Assembly: GCA_003511885.1 (NCBI GenBank)
Contig: DOIX01000201.1
Coordinates: 1-18,268 of the forward strand
DNA length: 18,268 nt
Reading direction: 5' to 3'
From: Cyanobacteria bacterium UBA11153
Lineage (GTDB): Bacteria; Cyanobacteriota; Cyanobacteriia; Cyanobacteriales; Coleofasciculaceae
The position numbers and the translations under genes were made by a program. This document shows positions 1 through 7,494 of the stretch, piece by piece; within the stretch, counting starts at the first letter, position 1, and each line of letters begins with the position of its first letter. The notes beneath the pieces are model-generated. The model was not told the DNA's origin and ran no database searches. It saw only the letters and a program-made list of their open reading frames with translations.

Positions 1-424
1 TAACTTCACCATCAAGCGGTCTATGCAGTTTGATTTTCACCCATCCCAGCTTGGGAAGATAAATCAAGTTATCAACAAACTTAGTCCCTTGGGGGTACTG
101 AATCGATTGTTTGCCATGCTTAGATTTGAAATTAGGGTATTTAGCCCGTTTTTCAAAAAAGTTGATAAACGCCTTAGTCAGATTCAGGGTGACAGACTGC
201 AAGACTTGAGAATGACACTCACCCAACCAGGGAAACTCACGCTTGAGTTGTGGCAGGAGTCCATTGAGTCCTTCTCTCGACAATCCTTTCCCAGTCTCGG
301 TATATGTGGTAGTAGTTTCGTGCAAAGCTCTATTCCACCACCAACGAGCGCACCCGAAAAACTGCGAAAGTTTCTCGGCTTGTGCGTCGGTAGGATAGAT
401 TCTAGCTTTGACAGACTGATACAT
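1..424 (-). CDS. tnpB: TnpB (IS200/IS605 OrfB) transposon nuclease, N-terminal part, runs off the left edge
   Basis: The minus-strand reading frame from the ATG at 424 is open to base 1 (141 codons). It begins MYQSVKARIYPTDAQAEKL, then FFGCARWWWNRAL and, further on, an FFEKRAKYPKFKSKHG-like stretch with a terminal KLGWVKIKLHRPLDGEV. This is the typical N-terminal WED/REC region of TnpB proteins: the K-x-R-x-YPT opening, a G-C-x-R-x-x-x-N-x-A motif and the YP-x-FKSKH basic motif. TnpB is an RNA-guided DNA nuclease related to Cas12 that helps IS200/IS605 elements persist. The RuvC catalytic residues, the zinc finger and any omega-RNA 3' of the gene lie outside the window, so intactness cannot be judged. 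No TnpA gene was found upstream (425-703). The plus-strand frame over this region is an antisense shadow. Confidence 0.9.
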   Translation of the reverse strand, partial: MYQSVKARIYPTDAQAEKLSQFFGCARWWWNRALHETTTTYTETGKGLSREGLNGLLPQLKREFPWLGECHSQVLQSVTLNLTKAFINFFEKRAKYPNFKSKHGKQSIQYPQGTKFVDNLIYLPKLGWVKIKLHRPLDGEV

Positions 425-635
425 CGAGAGCTTACCACTAATTATTTTTCTGATAACAGATCTTTAAGGAAATATCAAGGGATTTTGCTCGTCTCCTCAT
501 GCCTGTCCTCCTTCCGATCTCTGGCGTATTTGTCGGTTTTGTCGGACGGGCAATCGTCGCCATAGCGGCTTTGATCCCACCGCCAAACGCGATCAGATCC
601 CGCTTGTCTAGTTAAAGTCAAAAGAGCCAGGGGGA

Positions 636-700
636 CAAGGGGGACTAAGAAAGGAATTTTTTACTCTTCCTGCCCCCCACTCCCTACTCCCCACTCTCCC
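636..700. repeat. G-run/C-run low-complexity tract
   Basis: A G-run segment (GGGGGACAAGGGGGACTAAG) is followed by an AT-rich spacer and a C-run segment built of CCCCACTCCCTACTCCCC-like units, directly downstream of the CPBP protease gene. The same kind of tract recurs at 2362-2391, 3515-3568 and 12611-12660, and inside the DUF3326 gene near 1573-1600. The 279 bases between tnpB and the protease gene otherwise hold only a 38-codon plus-strand frame (499-615) that I could not support as a gene. Confidence 0.5.
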
Positions 701-703
701 TTC

Positions 704-1297
704 TTAAACTTCCACTTCTCGATGAGTAAGTTTCCAAAGACAACTGGAAATTAAATTAGTTACCACATGAGCCACAATAGGTACGAGTAAATTACCAGTA
801 AGTACAGCACAGACACCCAACAATAATCCGATAACAGTTGCCCAAACCACATAAGGCCATTGTTGGGGGCTGCTGAGATGTAAAATACCAAAGACTAGAC
901 TCGAGGTAATAATACCAATCGCATTTAACCCCACTGCGGGTAACATAACTCCCCGAAATAATAATTCTTCACTCATGCCAGGGAGTAATCCCAACCAAAT
1001 TAGATCTGGTAAGATCAAAGGCTTTAATACTAACTGTAAGTATGAGTCAGCACTTTGGCGATAAGCAGGCCAAAGGCGATAGACTAAGCCACTGACACCT
1101 GTCACTATCATCCCTATTCCTAATCCGAGAATTACAGCTTCAGGAGTGCTAATTACAGGTAATAGTTCAACTGAACCAAATTGTAACCAGAGTTTGGCAA
1201 TACATAACAATACGATCGCAGTTATCCCCATGGCGACTAGAATTTGGATGCGCGTCAGGGGTTCAATTTCGGGGCGAGAGGGAGGCTGTTTGGTCAC
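704..1297 (-). CDS. CPBP-family intramembrane glutamic endopeptidase
   Basis: This is an integral membrane protein of the CPBP (CAAX protease/bacteriocin-processing, ABI) family. Numbering from the GTG at 1297 (197 aa), the three family motifs are present: EELLFRG (Glu110, Glu111, Arg115), FGILH (Phe136, His140) and a C-terminal H-x-x-x-N (His177, Asn181) in PIVAHVVTN. Several hydrophobic helices surround them. The frame stays open upstream to an ATG at 1525, but that part overlaps the DUF3326 gene by 223 bp and its translation (WYQYG-rich, no membrane character) looks like a shadow. I chose the GTG five bases after the DUF3326 stop; it gives an N-terminus MTKQPPSRPEIEP and suggests translational coupling. 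There is no clear Shine-Dalgarno site, so TTG 1315 or ATG 1231 remain possible. The natural substrate is unknown. Confidence 0.82.
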   Translation of the reverse strand: MTKQPPSRPEIEPLTRIQILVAMGITAIVLLCIAKLWLQFGSVELLPVISTPEAVILGLGIGMIVTGVSGLVYRLWPAYRQSADSYLQLVLKPLILPDLIWLGLLPGMSEELLFRGVMLPAVGLNAIGIITSSLVFGILHLSSPQQWPYVVWATVIGLLLGVCAVLTGNLLVPIVAHVVTNLISSCLWKLTHREVEV

Positions 1298-1302
1298 TAA
1301 AA

Positions 1303-2361
1303 TTACAACAAGCAACGCAAAGACGACAGAGATGGGCGGAGGGAGTCCATACTGATACCAGCACGATGAGTAACCAGTACACCCAATGCCTCTAAATAAG
1401 ATTTTACCCGTATTGCTTTCATACCTAAAGCTTCTGGGTAAACTTCCATAGTAGTCTGGTTTTCTGCCACTGCGATAATCTGGACAGGTAACTGACTCAA
1501 GCTCAGTAAGGCGCTGCCACCACAAGCGCTGGCTGGTACAACGATAGCATCTATATCCCTTGCCCAGATATCTTCGGGGGATGGGGAGATGGGGGATGAG
1601 GTAAGAAATTGGGGGGCGCGACTTAATCCTACTAAGACGCAGGGTAAAAAAGTATACCCTAATTCTTCAGCGGCGGAACGAGGTGATAAATCTGGATCTA
1701 GGGGGAGGGGTGACAAAGCAGGTGCATGGGCACAGGGAATCTGGAAAGTCCGGACAATGAGGTGACTAATTACTGCTTCTGCCCCTGCTAGAGGATCGAC
1801 TCCTTGCCCGTGGCGATAAGCTTGTAGGGCATCGCTACTTCCGTCGTCGGGGAAACGGGCAACAACTGCGATCGCATTTGCTTTTCCTTGCTTAATCAGT
1901 ACCTCAGCTGCTCTTAATAAACTATCTGGATTGCCAATTGTACCCCAACTTGCCCCCGATGGCGCACTACGGAGTTCTACGTTTAAGGGTGCATCTGTCA
2001 GAACGTAATCTGTTAAATTTAGCCCTAATGTGGCTCTAGTGGCATCTGCTGCTTGTAAGTGTCTCAGTCGTAAATCTGGTTCAATTCCCGCATCCAGAAT
2101 TAATCCCACCCGATTTTGATGGACTGGTTTTAAACCCCAGCATCCAGCGGCAAATTTGTCAAGTCCATAACCTTCCACATAGAGAGCATTGGGTAAATTC
2201 CAGTATAATTGCGCGCCATTGAGGACATTAGGATGAGTAATGAGGCGATCGCAAATTTGGGCTATTGCTCTTGCTACAGGCAATCCATCCCCTGCATACC
2301 CACCAATTGACGCACCTATCCCTGTAGGAATAATTAATACAACAGTATAGTTATTAGTCAT
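1303..2361 (-). CDS. DUF3326 domain-containing protein
   Basis: A 352-aa soluble protein recognised as the cyanobacterial DUF3326 family from its opening IIPTGIGASIGGYAGDGLPV, the central GLILDAGIEPDLRLRH and the Gly/Ala-rich IVVPASACGGSALL segment. The biochemical function is unknown. A low-complexity insert near residues 255-265 (SSPISPSPED) is encoded by a G-run tract at about 1573-1600 (on the plus strand) that resembles the intergenic G-runs nearby. The gene sits between the kinase-like gene (upstream) and the CPBP protease gene, which appears to start five bases after its stop, so the three are probably co-transcribed. The start ATG at 2361 follows a T/C-rich leader with no obvious ribosome site. 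The last 15 codons, MDSLRPSLSSLRCLL, may be divergent tail sequence. Confidence 0.85.
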   Translation of the reverse strand: MTNNYTVVLIIPTGIGASIGGYAGDGLPVARAIAQICDRLITHPNVLNGAQLYWNLPNALYVEGYGLDKFAAGCWGLKPVHQNRVGLILDAGIEPDLRLRHLQAADATRATLGLNLTDYVLTDAPLNVELRSAPSGASWGTIGNPDSLLRAAEVLIKQGKANAIAVVARFPDDGSSDALQAYRHGQGVDPLAGAEAVISHLIVRTFQIPCAHAPALSPLPLDPDLSPRSAAEELGYTFLPCVLVGLSRAPQFLTSSPISPSPEDIWARDIDAIVVPASACGGSALLSLSQLPVQIIAVAENQTTMEVYPEALGMKAIRVKSYLEALGVLVTHRAGISMDSLRPSLSSLRCLL

Positions 2362-2391
2362 GGAGTAGGGAGTGGGTTTTTTGGAGTAGGG

Positions 2392-2481
2392 CTAATAAAC
2401 GGTAATTACAGGTTCCTTTTCCCAAAGGGGTTCATTGACAATAACAGTTTCATAAGGAAAATGTGGGAAGTTTGGAAACCC
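2392..2481 (-). other. In-frame coding-like extension after the amber stop of the kinase-like gene
   Basis: Directly after the TAG stop (2484-2482) of the phosphoribulokinase-like gene, the same frame continues for 29 sense codons to a second TAG (2394-2392). The translation begins GFPNFPHFPYETVIVN and continues EPLWEKEPVITVY. Its composition looks protein-like (FPY, an EPLWEKEP motif, no low complexity), unlike the G-run spacer that follows. This suggests that the ancestral protein was about 343 aa and that a point mutation (for example CAG or TGG to TAG) created the present stop, or that the amber codon is read through. Because both sides are in the same frame, a frameshift is not needed. 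Confidence 0.6.
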
Positions 2482-3423
2482 CTACTGATAAATCCTAGCT
2501 GCTTTCAACATGTGATAAGTAATCAATAACTGAGTCAGCGCTAAAGGATAACTTTGTAAAGTTTCCCCAGTTGTCCCAATAATTTTACCAAGATCTTGAT
2601 TCCCTTCCAGACTACAGAATTTGCCCAAATAAGGGATATCATTACACAAAATCCGTTCTAATTCCCTCACCTGATCGCTATTAGCATGACCATCAATTTC
2701 TAATACATCTACAGGTTTACCCATATCTCGATCTAATTCTAAACGGATTGCTGAACTGAGATGAGATTTACTAGGTTCAAGAATTCTGGTAAAATTAGGG
2801 TGAGGAATAGTTGGTCTCAGTACCAAACGGACATTGAGCATTAAATCGTTGCCCTGAATTTGTTCCTCTGGTGGATAGAAAGTCACGACAATATCAGACC
2901 ATTGGCGCTGGGGACGGATAAATTCTTCCGAATCAGTTTCCCGTTTTCTCAATTGATCGAGAACTCCTTCCACAGTATAACCTCGTTTAGCAGTATCTCT
3001 TTTAATTTTCCATTGGGTGCGGAGAGATTCTGGAGGTGCTAAAAAGACTTTCACATCAAAACAATCGCGACAGGCACGAGTGGCATATCCCAACAAGCCC
3101 TCAATAATCACAAACCGCCGGGGCTTGATGTACTCCGGTGTCTCCAACATGCCATTGTCGTGATTGTAAATCGGTTTGAGGATAGATTGTCCAGTGCGGA
3201 GCAGATTTAAGTGCTGCTGCATGATATCTAAATAGTTACAGTCGGGATGGAGTGCCGAAATGCTTTTTTCTGCCCGCTGTTTGCGATCATAGCGATGGTA
3301 GTCATCCGTACAGATTACTGTAACATCCTCTTCCCCTAAGATTTGGGCAATGCCTCGCGTCAGGGTAGTTTTGCCAGCGGCGCTATCACCGACGATGCCA
3401 AGGATGATGGGGCGAGTAGTCAT
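2482..3423 (-). CDS. Phosphoribulokinase/uridine kinase-family paralogue (non-canonical)
   Basis: A 313-aa P-loop kinase. It has a Walker A motif GDSAAGKTT (residues 12-20), the catalytic region VICTDDYHRYDRKQR (about 36-50), a YNHDNG substrate-loop segment, a Walker B-like FVIIEGL, and the WKIKRDTAKRGYT lid motif typical of phosphoribulokinase, which makes ribulose 1,5-bisphosphate from ribulose 5-phosphate with ATP. It differs from the Calvin-cycle enzyme of cyanobacteria in three ways. The P-loop cysteine is alanine (Ala16), while the partner Cys38 remains, so the thioredoxin-sensitive disulfide cannot form. The usual IEGLHP is IEGLLG. No C-terminal regulatory cysteine pair is evident. I therefore read it as a paralogue whose substrate is uncertain. 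The frame carries an in-frame amber codon before a further 29-codon extension. It probably heads an operon with the DUF3326 and CPBP genes. Confidence 0.8.
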   Translation of the reverse strand: MTTRPIILGIVGDSAAGKTTLTRGIAQILGEEDVTVICTDDYHRYDRKQRAEKSISALHPDCNYLDIMQQHLNLLRTGQSILKPIYNHDNGMLETPEYIKPRRFVIIEGLLGYATRACRDCFDVKVFLAPPESLRTQWKIKRDTAKRGYTVEGVLDQLRKRETDSEEFIRPQRQWSDIVVTFYPPEEQIQGNDLMLNVRLVLRPTIPHPNFTRILEPSKSHLSSAIRLELDRDMGKPVDVLEIDGHANSDQVRELERILCNDIPYLGKFCSLEGNQDLGKIIGTTGETLQSYPLALTQLLITYHMLKAARIYQ

Positions 3424-3514
3424 GGTTTTCTGACGGTTTAGGTTAATTGGTTGCGAACGATTGATTTGTTTAATTCTATGGTTAGAAGAGGTACTATTGC
3501 AATCCCATGGGATG

Positions 3515-3568
3515 CGGGAGTGGGGGATCGGGGAGATGGGGAGCAGGGGGCAGGGGAGCAGGCAGGGA
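3515..3568. repeat. G-run low-complexity tract
   Basis: The tract is built of irregular units such as GGGAGTGGGGGATCGGGGAG and GGGGGCAGGGGAGCAGG. It lies upstream of the kinase-like gene, with the repeat A copy 32 bp further on. Several runs of four or five G could form a G-quadruplex; this is inference only. Confidence 0.5.
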
Positions 3569-3599
3569 TCTGATGAAGTCTGGGCAATTTGGTATTACT

Positions 3600-3679
3600 T
3601 ATAGCAACCACTAGGGCGGTTAAGACATTCTCAATTCCTCAAACCATTGATTTGACAGCTTTCTGCTCTAGCCCCTAGC
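3600..3679 (+). repeat. Dispersed repeat A, copy 1
   Basis: About 80 bp beginning TATAGCAACCACTAGGGCGG, with the core AAGACATTCTCAATTCCTCA and ending in CTCTAGCCCCTAGC. It is nearly identical to 18166-18233 (three mismatches in the first 68 bases) and clearly related to 14317-14396. All three copies lie between genes and in the same orientation. Confidence 0.85.
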
Positions 3680-3689
3680 AAGAGTGCCC

Positions 3690-5477
3690 CTAGTCCCTTG
3701 CTATATTTTTCGCCACTGCCAAATGCTCTCGGATCTCTCGTATTTCCATTAACATCTCTATTTCTTCTTGAACATCTATGTAATTATGGGCTATTTGTTG
3801 AACTTTTTGTTTAGCATTATCTCTCAGTTTTTCCCATTCTGGAATAGTTTTACCGAAGTTTTCCTCCTCACTCGTTTCGATTAACAATTGTTCTATTTGC
3901 AGTTGGATTAAGTTATATAATTCTGAATAGCGCCAGATGAACCTGACTTGTTTGGCATCAAGTTGAAAAGTTTCAAAAATTTGATATGCTTTTTCAAATA
4001 TTGCCTCTCCCTCTTCACCCCATCTAGTTTTTAACCCAATTTTTAGTTGTTCTCGTTTGGATTGGGCTGTTTGTTTATCCCGTTTTTGCTGTAACTCCAT
4101 AACTTCTTCAAATTTGGATATTTCTTCTTTGGTTAATCGGCAGAAGATGTCGGATTCAGTTGGGAATTTTGGGGCTGGGGGCTGAGATGAGGTTGGGGCA
4201 GATTCTTTTGTGTTATCAGAAATTACCAAAGGTTGATTATCAATCAAATCTTCTCCTGGAGAAGAATTAGAGGGTTGTGGCGATAAGTCAATTTCTTCTA
4301 TCTGGCGAATCGCTTTGGCTGACGACATCTCTCCGGAAATGACAGATATCATCCCAGGTAGATATCTATCCATTGTCAAGACATTAGGATAAACTAATTG
4401 TTTGAATGTTTCTGAATCAATGCGGTTATTGGGAAGAGCGATACTAGTTTTGTAGCGAATTTCTCCGGTGTCAAAGTTTAATTCAAAATTGCCAATAATT
4501 GTGCCATAGTTAGCCCTAGCAATGAATTCTCCCAATATCCGACGTTTGGGTTTGGGCACGTTGACTGGGCAAATAGAATAAAAGACGAATTGCTGTTGTT
4601 TTTCTCTAGCTCTAGCATAGCAATCCCATGTACCATTTTCTCCCGCGAAAGCTAAACGTAAGGTTGATTCACCTGGAATTTGCTGGAATTGCCAATTTTG
4701 GGCTTGGAAGAAATTAATTGTGGCGGTTAAAATATTTGCTTCTTCAGTAACTTCTTCGGTTATCTCGGAGATACTTTCAGTTAATTCCGCCAAGGCATTG
4801 GTTATTTCATCAACAGTTTCATCAACCAGCTTTCCTGTCATTTCTGAGAAACCATCAGTCAATTCTTCAATAGCACGAGTCATTTCTTCAAGTGCTTTAG
4901 CCATGACATCTTGAGAAATTACTGAGGGATTAGTATCAGTCCAATTTTGGGCAAAATTAGCCATTGCCTCAGAAATTAGTTCGCTGGAAATGCCATCTGA
5001 GGTAATAGCAGCAGGTTGGAGATAATGCCAAAGGGTGCGGTAGCCAGTTTCACCTGTTTCTCGTTGCTGTTTTACTTGCAATCCATACCAACTATAAGTA
5101 GATAGTAGGGGATTATTAGGTTGTTGTTGGTTAATTTTCTGGAGGTAATCTGATATTTGATGAATGGTTGTGACATTTTCTGTTAGTTGTGGTAGCAAAG
5201 CTGGATCTAAACTTGCTTCAATTTCGATGTCGGGTGAGGGTTGAAATGAGCCGTTAGAGAGGGGACTGCGAATTTCTTGTTTGAGGTTGAATAAGGCTTT
5301 TTTGTCGATTTGTTGGTATATTTCTGGATTAATTTTGCAGGTGATACGGCATTCGATGATTTTGTTATTTTGTTTGGTTAGTGTCAGGTTGACTACAGGG
5401 ATAGTTAGGGTAATTTCTGTGTCGTCGTGTAGTGTTAGTTGGGTATTTAGGGGATAATTTTCAGTTTTTGTTGTCAT
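3690..5477 (-). CDS. YbjN-domain protein with coiled-coil segments
   Basis: A 595-aa soluble protein with no signal peptide. Residues 1-120 are a beta-rich N-terminal part (THD-like strands, charged). Residues about 185-245 form an acidic amphipathic helical stretch with repeated E-[IL]-T-x-x-[IL]-x-E units, such as EITNALAELTESISEITEE, that is likely coiled coil. Residues about 247-385 match the YbjN/SRY-like fold: a FFQAQNWQF opening, a WDCYAR strand, YSICPVNVP, an N-x-x-x-x-GNFELNFDTGEIRYK core and the DRYLPGMISVISG ending. A linker rich in P/S follows, then a long charged helical C-terminus (about 440-595). YbjN proteins are thought to have chaperone-like or regulatory roles, but no reaction is known. 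The gene stands alone: 266 bp from the kinase-like gene and 185 bp from the toxin operon. Confidence 0.7.
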   Translation of the reverse strand: MTTKTENYPLNTQLTLHDDTEITLTIPVVNLTLTKQNNKIIECRITCKINPEIYQQIDKKALFNLKQEIRSPLSNGSFQPSPDIEIEASLDPALLPQLTENVTTIHQISDYLQKINQQQPNNPLLSTYSWYGLQVKQQRETGETGYRTLWHYLQPAAITSDGISSELISEAMANFAQNWTDTNPSVISQDVMAKALEEMTRAIEELTDGFSEMTGKLVDETVDEITNALAELTESISEITEEVTEEANILTATINFFQAQNWQFQQIPGESTLRLAFAGENGTWDCYARAREKQQQFVFYSICPVNVPKPKRRILGEFIARANYGTIIGNFELNFDTGEIRYKTSIALPNNRIDSETFKQLVYPNVLTMDRYLPGMISVISGEMSSAKAIRQIEEIDLSPQPSNSSPGEDLIDNQPLVISDNTKESAPTSSQPPAPKFPTESDIFCRLTKEEISKFEEVMELQQKRDKQTAQSKREQLKIGLKTRWGEEGEAIFEKAYQIFETFQLDAKQVRFIWRYSELYNLIQLQIEQLLIETSEEENFGKTIPEWEKLRDNAKQKVQQIAHNYIDVQEEIEMLMEIREIREHLAVAKNIARD

Positions 5478-5519
5478 TGTTATAATGCTATAGGAATGCG
5501 ATCGCGCTTTGGCTATCTG

Positions 5520-5545
5520 TAGGGTGCGTTACATGACGCACCCTA
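5520..5545. repeat. Palindromic hairpin repeat (GGGTGCGT type)
   Basis: A perfect 10-bp stem, TAGGGTGCGT pairing with ACGCACCCTA, closes a 6-nt loop (TACATG). Hairpins of this GGGTGCGT...ACGCACCC type are common dispersed repeats in cyanobacteria. There is no T-tract on either strand, so I do not call it a terminator. Confidence 0.7.
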
Positions 5546-5611
5546 ATATATATAGTTGAGTTACAGATTTTGCGTAATTCCTGTGTAGGATAGGTAACAG
5601 TAGCAGTCAGT

Positions 5612-5630
5612 AGCAGGCAAGATGCCTGCT
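5612..5630. repeat. Palindromic hairpin (AGCAGGCA stem)
   Basis: An 8-bp perfect stem, AGCAGGCA with TGCCTGCT, encloses a 3-nt loop. It lies 32 bp beyond the stop of the last gene of the toxin operon and could stall transcription or stabilise the mRNA 3' end. There is no following U-tract on the minus strand. It is preceded by a short CAGTAG-type direct repeat. Confidence 0.6.
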
Positions 5631-5662
5631 CTACGAATTCTACATTATGGTATTAGGTATGA

Positions 5663-6895
5663 TTAATAATCATCCGTTTGGCGACAGGTACAGGATACCG
5701 CGCACTCATCACACCAAAATCCATAAAGAATTCCCTCAAATCCTAACTTGCCAAAAGGAGTCATTCCACTGTCTATACTAACTAAAAATCGCATTCCTTT
5801 GCCACAGATTGGGCAACGGGGAAACCGTTCAAATCGGATTAGACGGGGATAGCCTCCCACTTGATGATTAGAGTACCCAGAAACGGCTGAACCTCCACAA
5901 CCATGTTTTAAGGGATACTCTTCTAGTTTCAATGCTAATTCGCCGGGAATTAAATCAGTACCTACTACTCCATCAGTCATTGGTGTCATTAGTCCTTTGA
6001 TACCTTCAGGCTTAAACTGAACGTAAATGCAATCTGGTGGATGAGTGCCTTCATACCAAAAGAAAGTGGGATTATAGCCACTTGTGATACTTAAATCTAC
6101 TTGGGACACATCTAAAGTTAGAATGCGATTGGCTGGAATACCTGTGACAGGACATTTGGGAACCGGATGAGGAAATTCCCCCCCCATCTGGTGAGGACTT
6201 TCATGGCGAGATACAACATAGCCACGATAATTTTTGAAATAAATTGAAGCTAATCGCGTATCTGGAAATACCCCTGAACTTTCAATGTAGGCATAGATAT
6301 CTCCCAGTTGTTCTTTTGGCACTAGCCTCGCTAAAGTGAATAGTCCATTCAAGGCTTTTTCCGTGCGAATCCATGCCAATGATTTTAAAATATCTGGATC
6401 TTCATTCTGACGATATTGACTGACTAAATCGTCAACCCAACTATCTGGCGCTCCAGGAAGTAATGCTTCCCGGATGTATTCATCATCAATTTCGGTCGCG
6501 AATTTCCGTAATCGTTCCGGAAAGTACTGAGCCACCTCATTTATAATGCTATACATGTCTGATGAGGAAGGATTTTGAAAGTACTCATCAATGAGCTGAT
6601 CTATAATTTCATCAGATATATCTTTTACTAAATTTGCTGCGGCAATCATCAAGTGATTTTTATTCTTCAATATATACTCGACAACCATACTTTTTTCACT
6701 ACGAATATTCGGCAATAATGACAAATAGTTAGCTGGATAGGTAGCCGCAGCGGGGTCGTTAGTATTAAGGAGGAATTGAATACTTTCTGAAACTCCTTTA
6801 TCAGGTTGACAACTGAGTAGTTCCGTTGTCTTTTCAACTTTTTCATCGACTGTGAGTGATGAGTTGGTTAGAATATTTGCGATCGCATCATCCAT
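5663..6895 (-). CDS. Helical-repeat protein with C-terminal DUF1963-like zinc domain (candidate immunity protein)
   Basis: A 410-aa soluble protein. Residues 1 to about 205 read as a run of short alpha helices with HEAT-like spacing (for example VVEYILKNKNHLMIAAANL and EDPDILKSLAWIRTEKAL). The C-terminal half resembles the DUF1963/YwqG family, with CPVTGIPANRI, HPPDCIYVQF, HQVGGYPRLIRF, then RCPICGKGMRFLVSIDS and a final FWCDECAVSCTC. The CxxC pairs near residue 360 and at the very C-terminus could hold zinc. It is the last gene of the four-gene operon, 9 bp after the 188-aa gene. DUF1963-type domains often occur near polymorphic toxins, so an immunity or accessory role is plausible, but the position is the main argument. 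The start ATG at 6895 lies just beside a GCGATCGC site. Confidence 0.65.
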   Translation of the reverse strand: MDDAIANILTNSSLTVDEKVEKTTELLSCQPDKGVSESIQFLLNTNDPAAATYPANYLSLLPNIRSEKSMVVEYILKNKNHLMIAAANLVKDISDEIIDQLIDEYFQNPSSSDMYSIINEVAQYFPERLRKFATEIDDEYIREALLPGAPDSWVDDLVSQYRQNEDPDILKSLAWIRTEKALNGLFTLARLVPKEQLGDIYAYIESSGVFPDTRLASIYFKNYRGYVVSRHESPHQMGGEFPHPVPKCPVTGIPANRILTLDVSQVDLSITSGYNPTFFWYEGTHPPDCIYVQFKPEGIKGLMTPMTDGVVGTDLIPGELALKLEEYPLKHGCGGSAVSGYSNHQVGGYPRLIRFERFPRCPICGKGMRFLVSIDSGMTPFGKLGFEGILYGFWCDECAVSCTCRQTDDY

Positions 6896-6904
6896 TTAAT
6901 TCAA

Positions 6905-7471
6905 TCAAATTGATATGACTTCAATTATTTCACTATTCCCGTTCCAAACTAACTCGCTATATTCAGATTCACCATAAGCTTTTTTCTCTATCCATTCCTT
7001 AATTGTCCGATTGCCATTAATTTGGATACCAAATGTGTGTGTTGGATCTAAAAATAGCTCGTCTTTAATACCAATGTTAAATTGCGCACACTTAACTATT
7101 CCTTCCTCTATATTACATTGATCGTCTACGAGAAATTCAGCCGAAGTTATTTGGTTTGCACCGTAAGGATCGAACAGGTACATATTGAATATTGAACAAA
7201 CACAAAACTCATCATCTTCCTCAAGTTCAAAGTCAAAGTCGAATTCTATTTGATTAACAATCTTCATCCTCAGTTTGTCATACTGATTTACTGAAGAGCA
7301 GCGCAATAATGAATTGCCGAACTCTAGATACAGATCTTCTTGTATAGTGTGAATTTTTTTGATTGTTTCGTCACTATCAATATAGCCAACACTCAATATA
7401 TCCGTCAGTGGATGAGATTTTAGTAGATTGATTATTTGATTTATTGAATTCATCAAAATGCTTGGAAACAT
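6905..7471 (-). CDS. Acidic protein of unknown function (candidate immunity protein)
   Basis: A 188-aa protein that I do not recognise. It is strongly acidic, with the segment FDFDFELEEDDEFCVCS around residues 75-91, and looks alpha/beta: an N-terminal amphipathic helix (INQIINLLKSHP) then several strands. It has no signal peptide or membrane segment. A second ATG at 7453 (MNSINQIINLL) is an equally good start, and neither has a clear ribosome site. It lies 23 bp after the 255-aa gene and 9 bp before the 410-aa gene on the same strand. Small acidic proteins immediately downstream of a large toxin are typical of immunity proteins; that role is inferred from position and charge. The DNA is noticeably more AT-rich than argJ or pyrFE, as expected of accessory genes. 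Confidence 0.6.
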   Translation of the reverse strand: MFPSILMNSINQIINLLKSHPLTDILSVGYIDSDETIKKIHTIQEDLYLEFGNSLLRCSSVNQYDKLRMKIVNQIEFDFDFELEEDDEFCVCSIFNMYLFDPYGANQITSAEFLVDDQCNIEEGIVKCAQFNIGIKDELFLDPTHTFGIQINGNRTIKEWIEKKAYGESEYSELVWNGNSEIIEVISI

Positions 7472-7494
7472 ATTTTATCTTATATTACTCATAC

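Noticed and set aside
23..565. 180-codon plus-strand open frame
   Set aside because: It is antisense to the recognisable TnpB frame, and its translation has no protein-like motifs.
499..615. 38-codon plus-strand frame beginning MPVLLPISG, hydrophobic
   Set aside because: Short, no ribosome site, no recognisable family, and located in spacer sequence next to a mobile element.
5520..5630. Rho-independent terminators
   Set aside because: Both hairpins lack a U-tract on either strand and fit common cyanobacterial palindromic repeats better.
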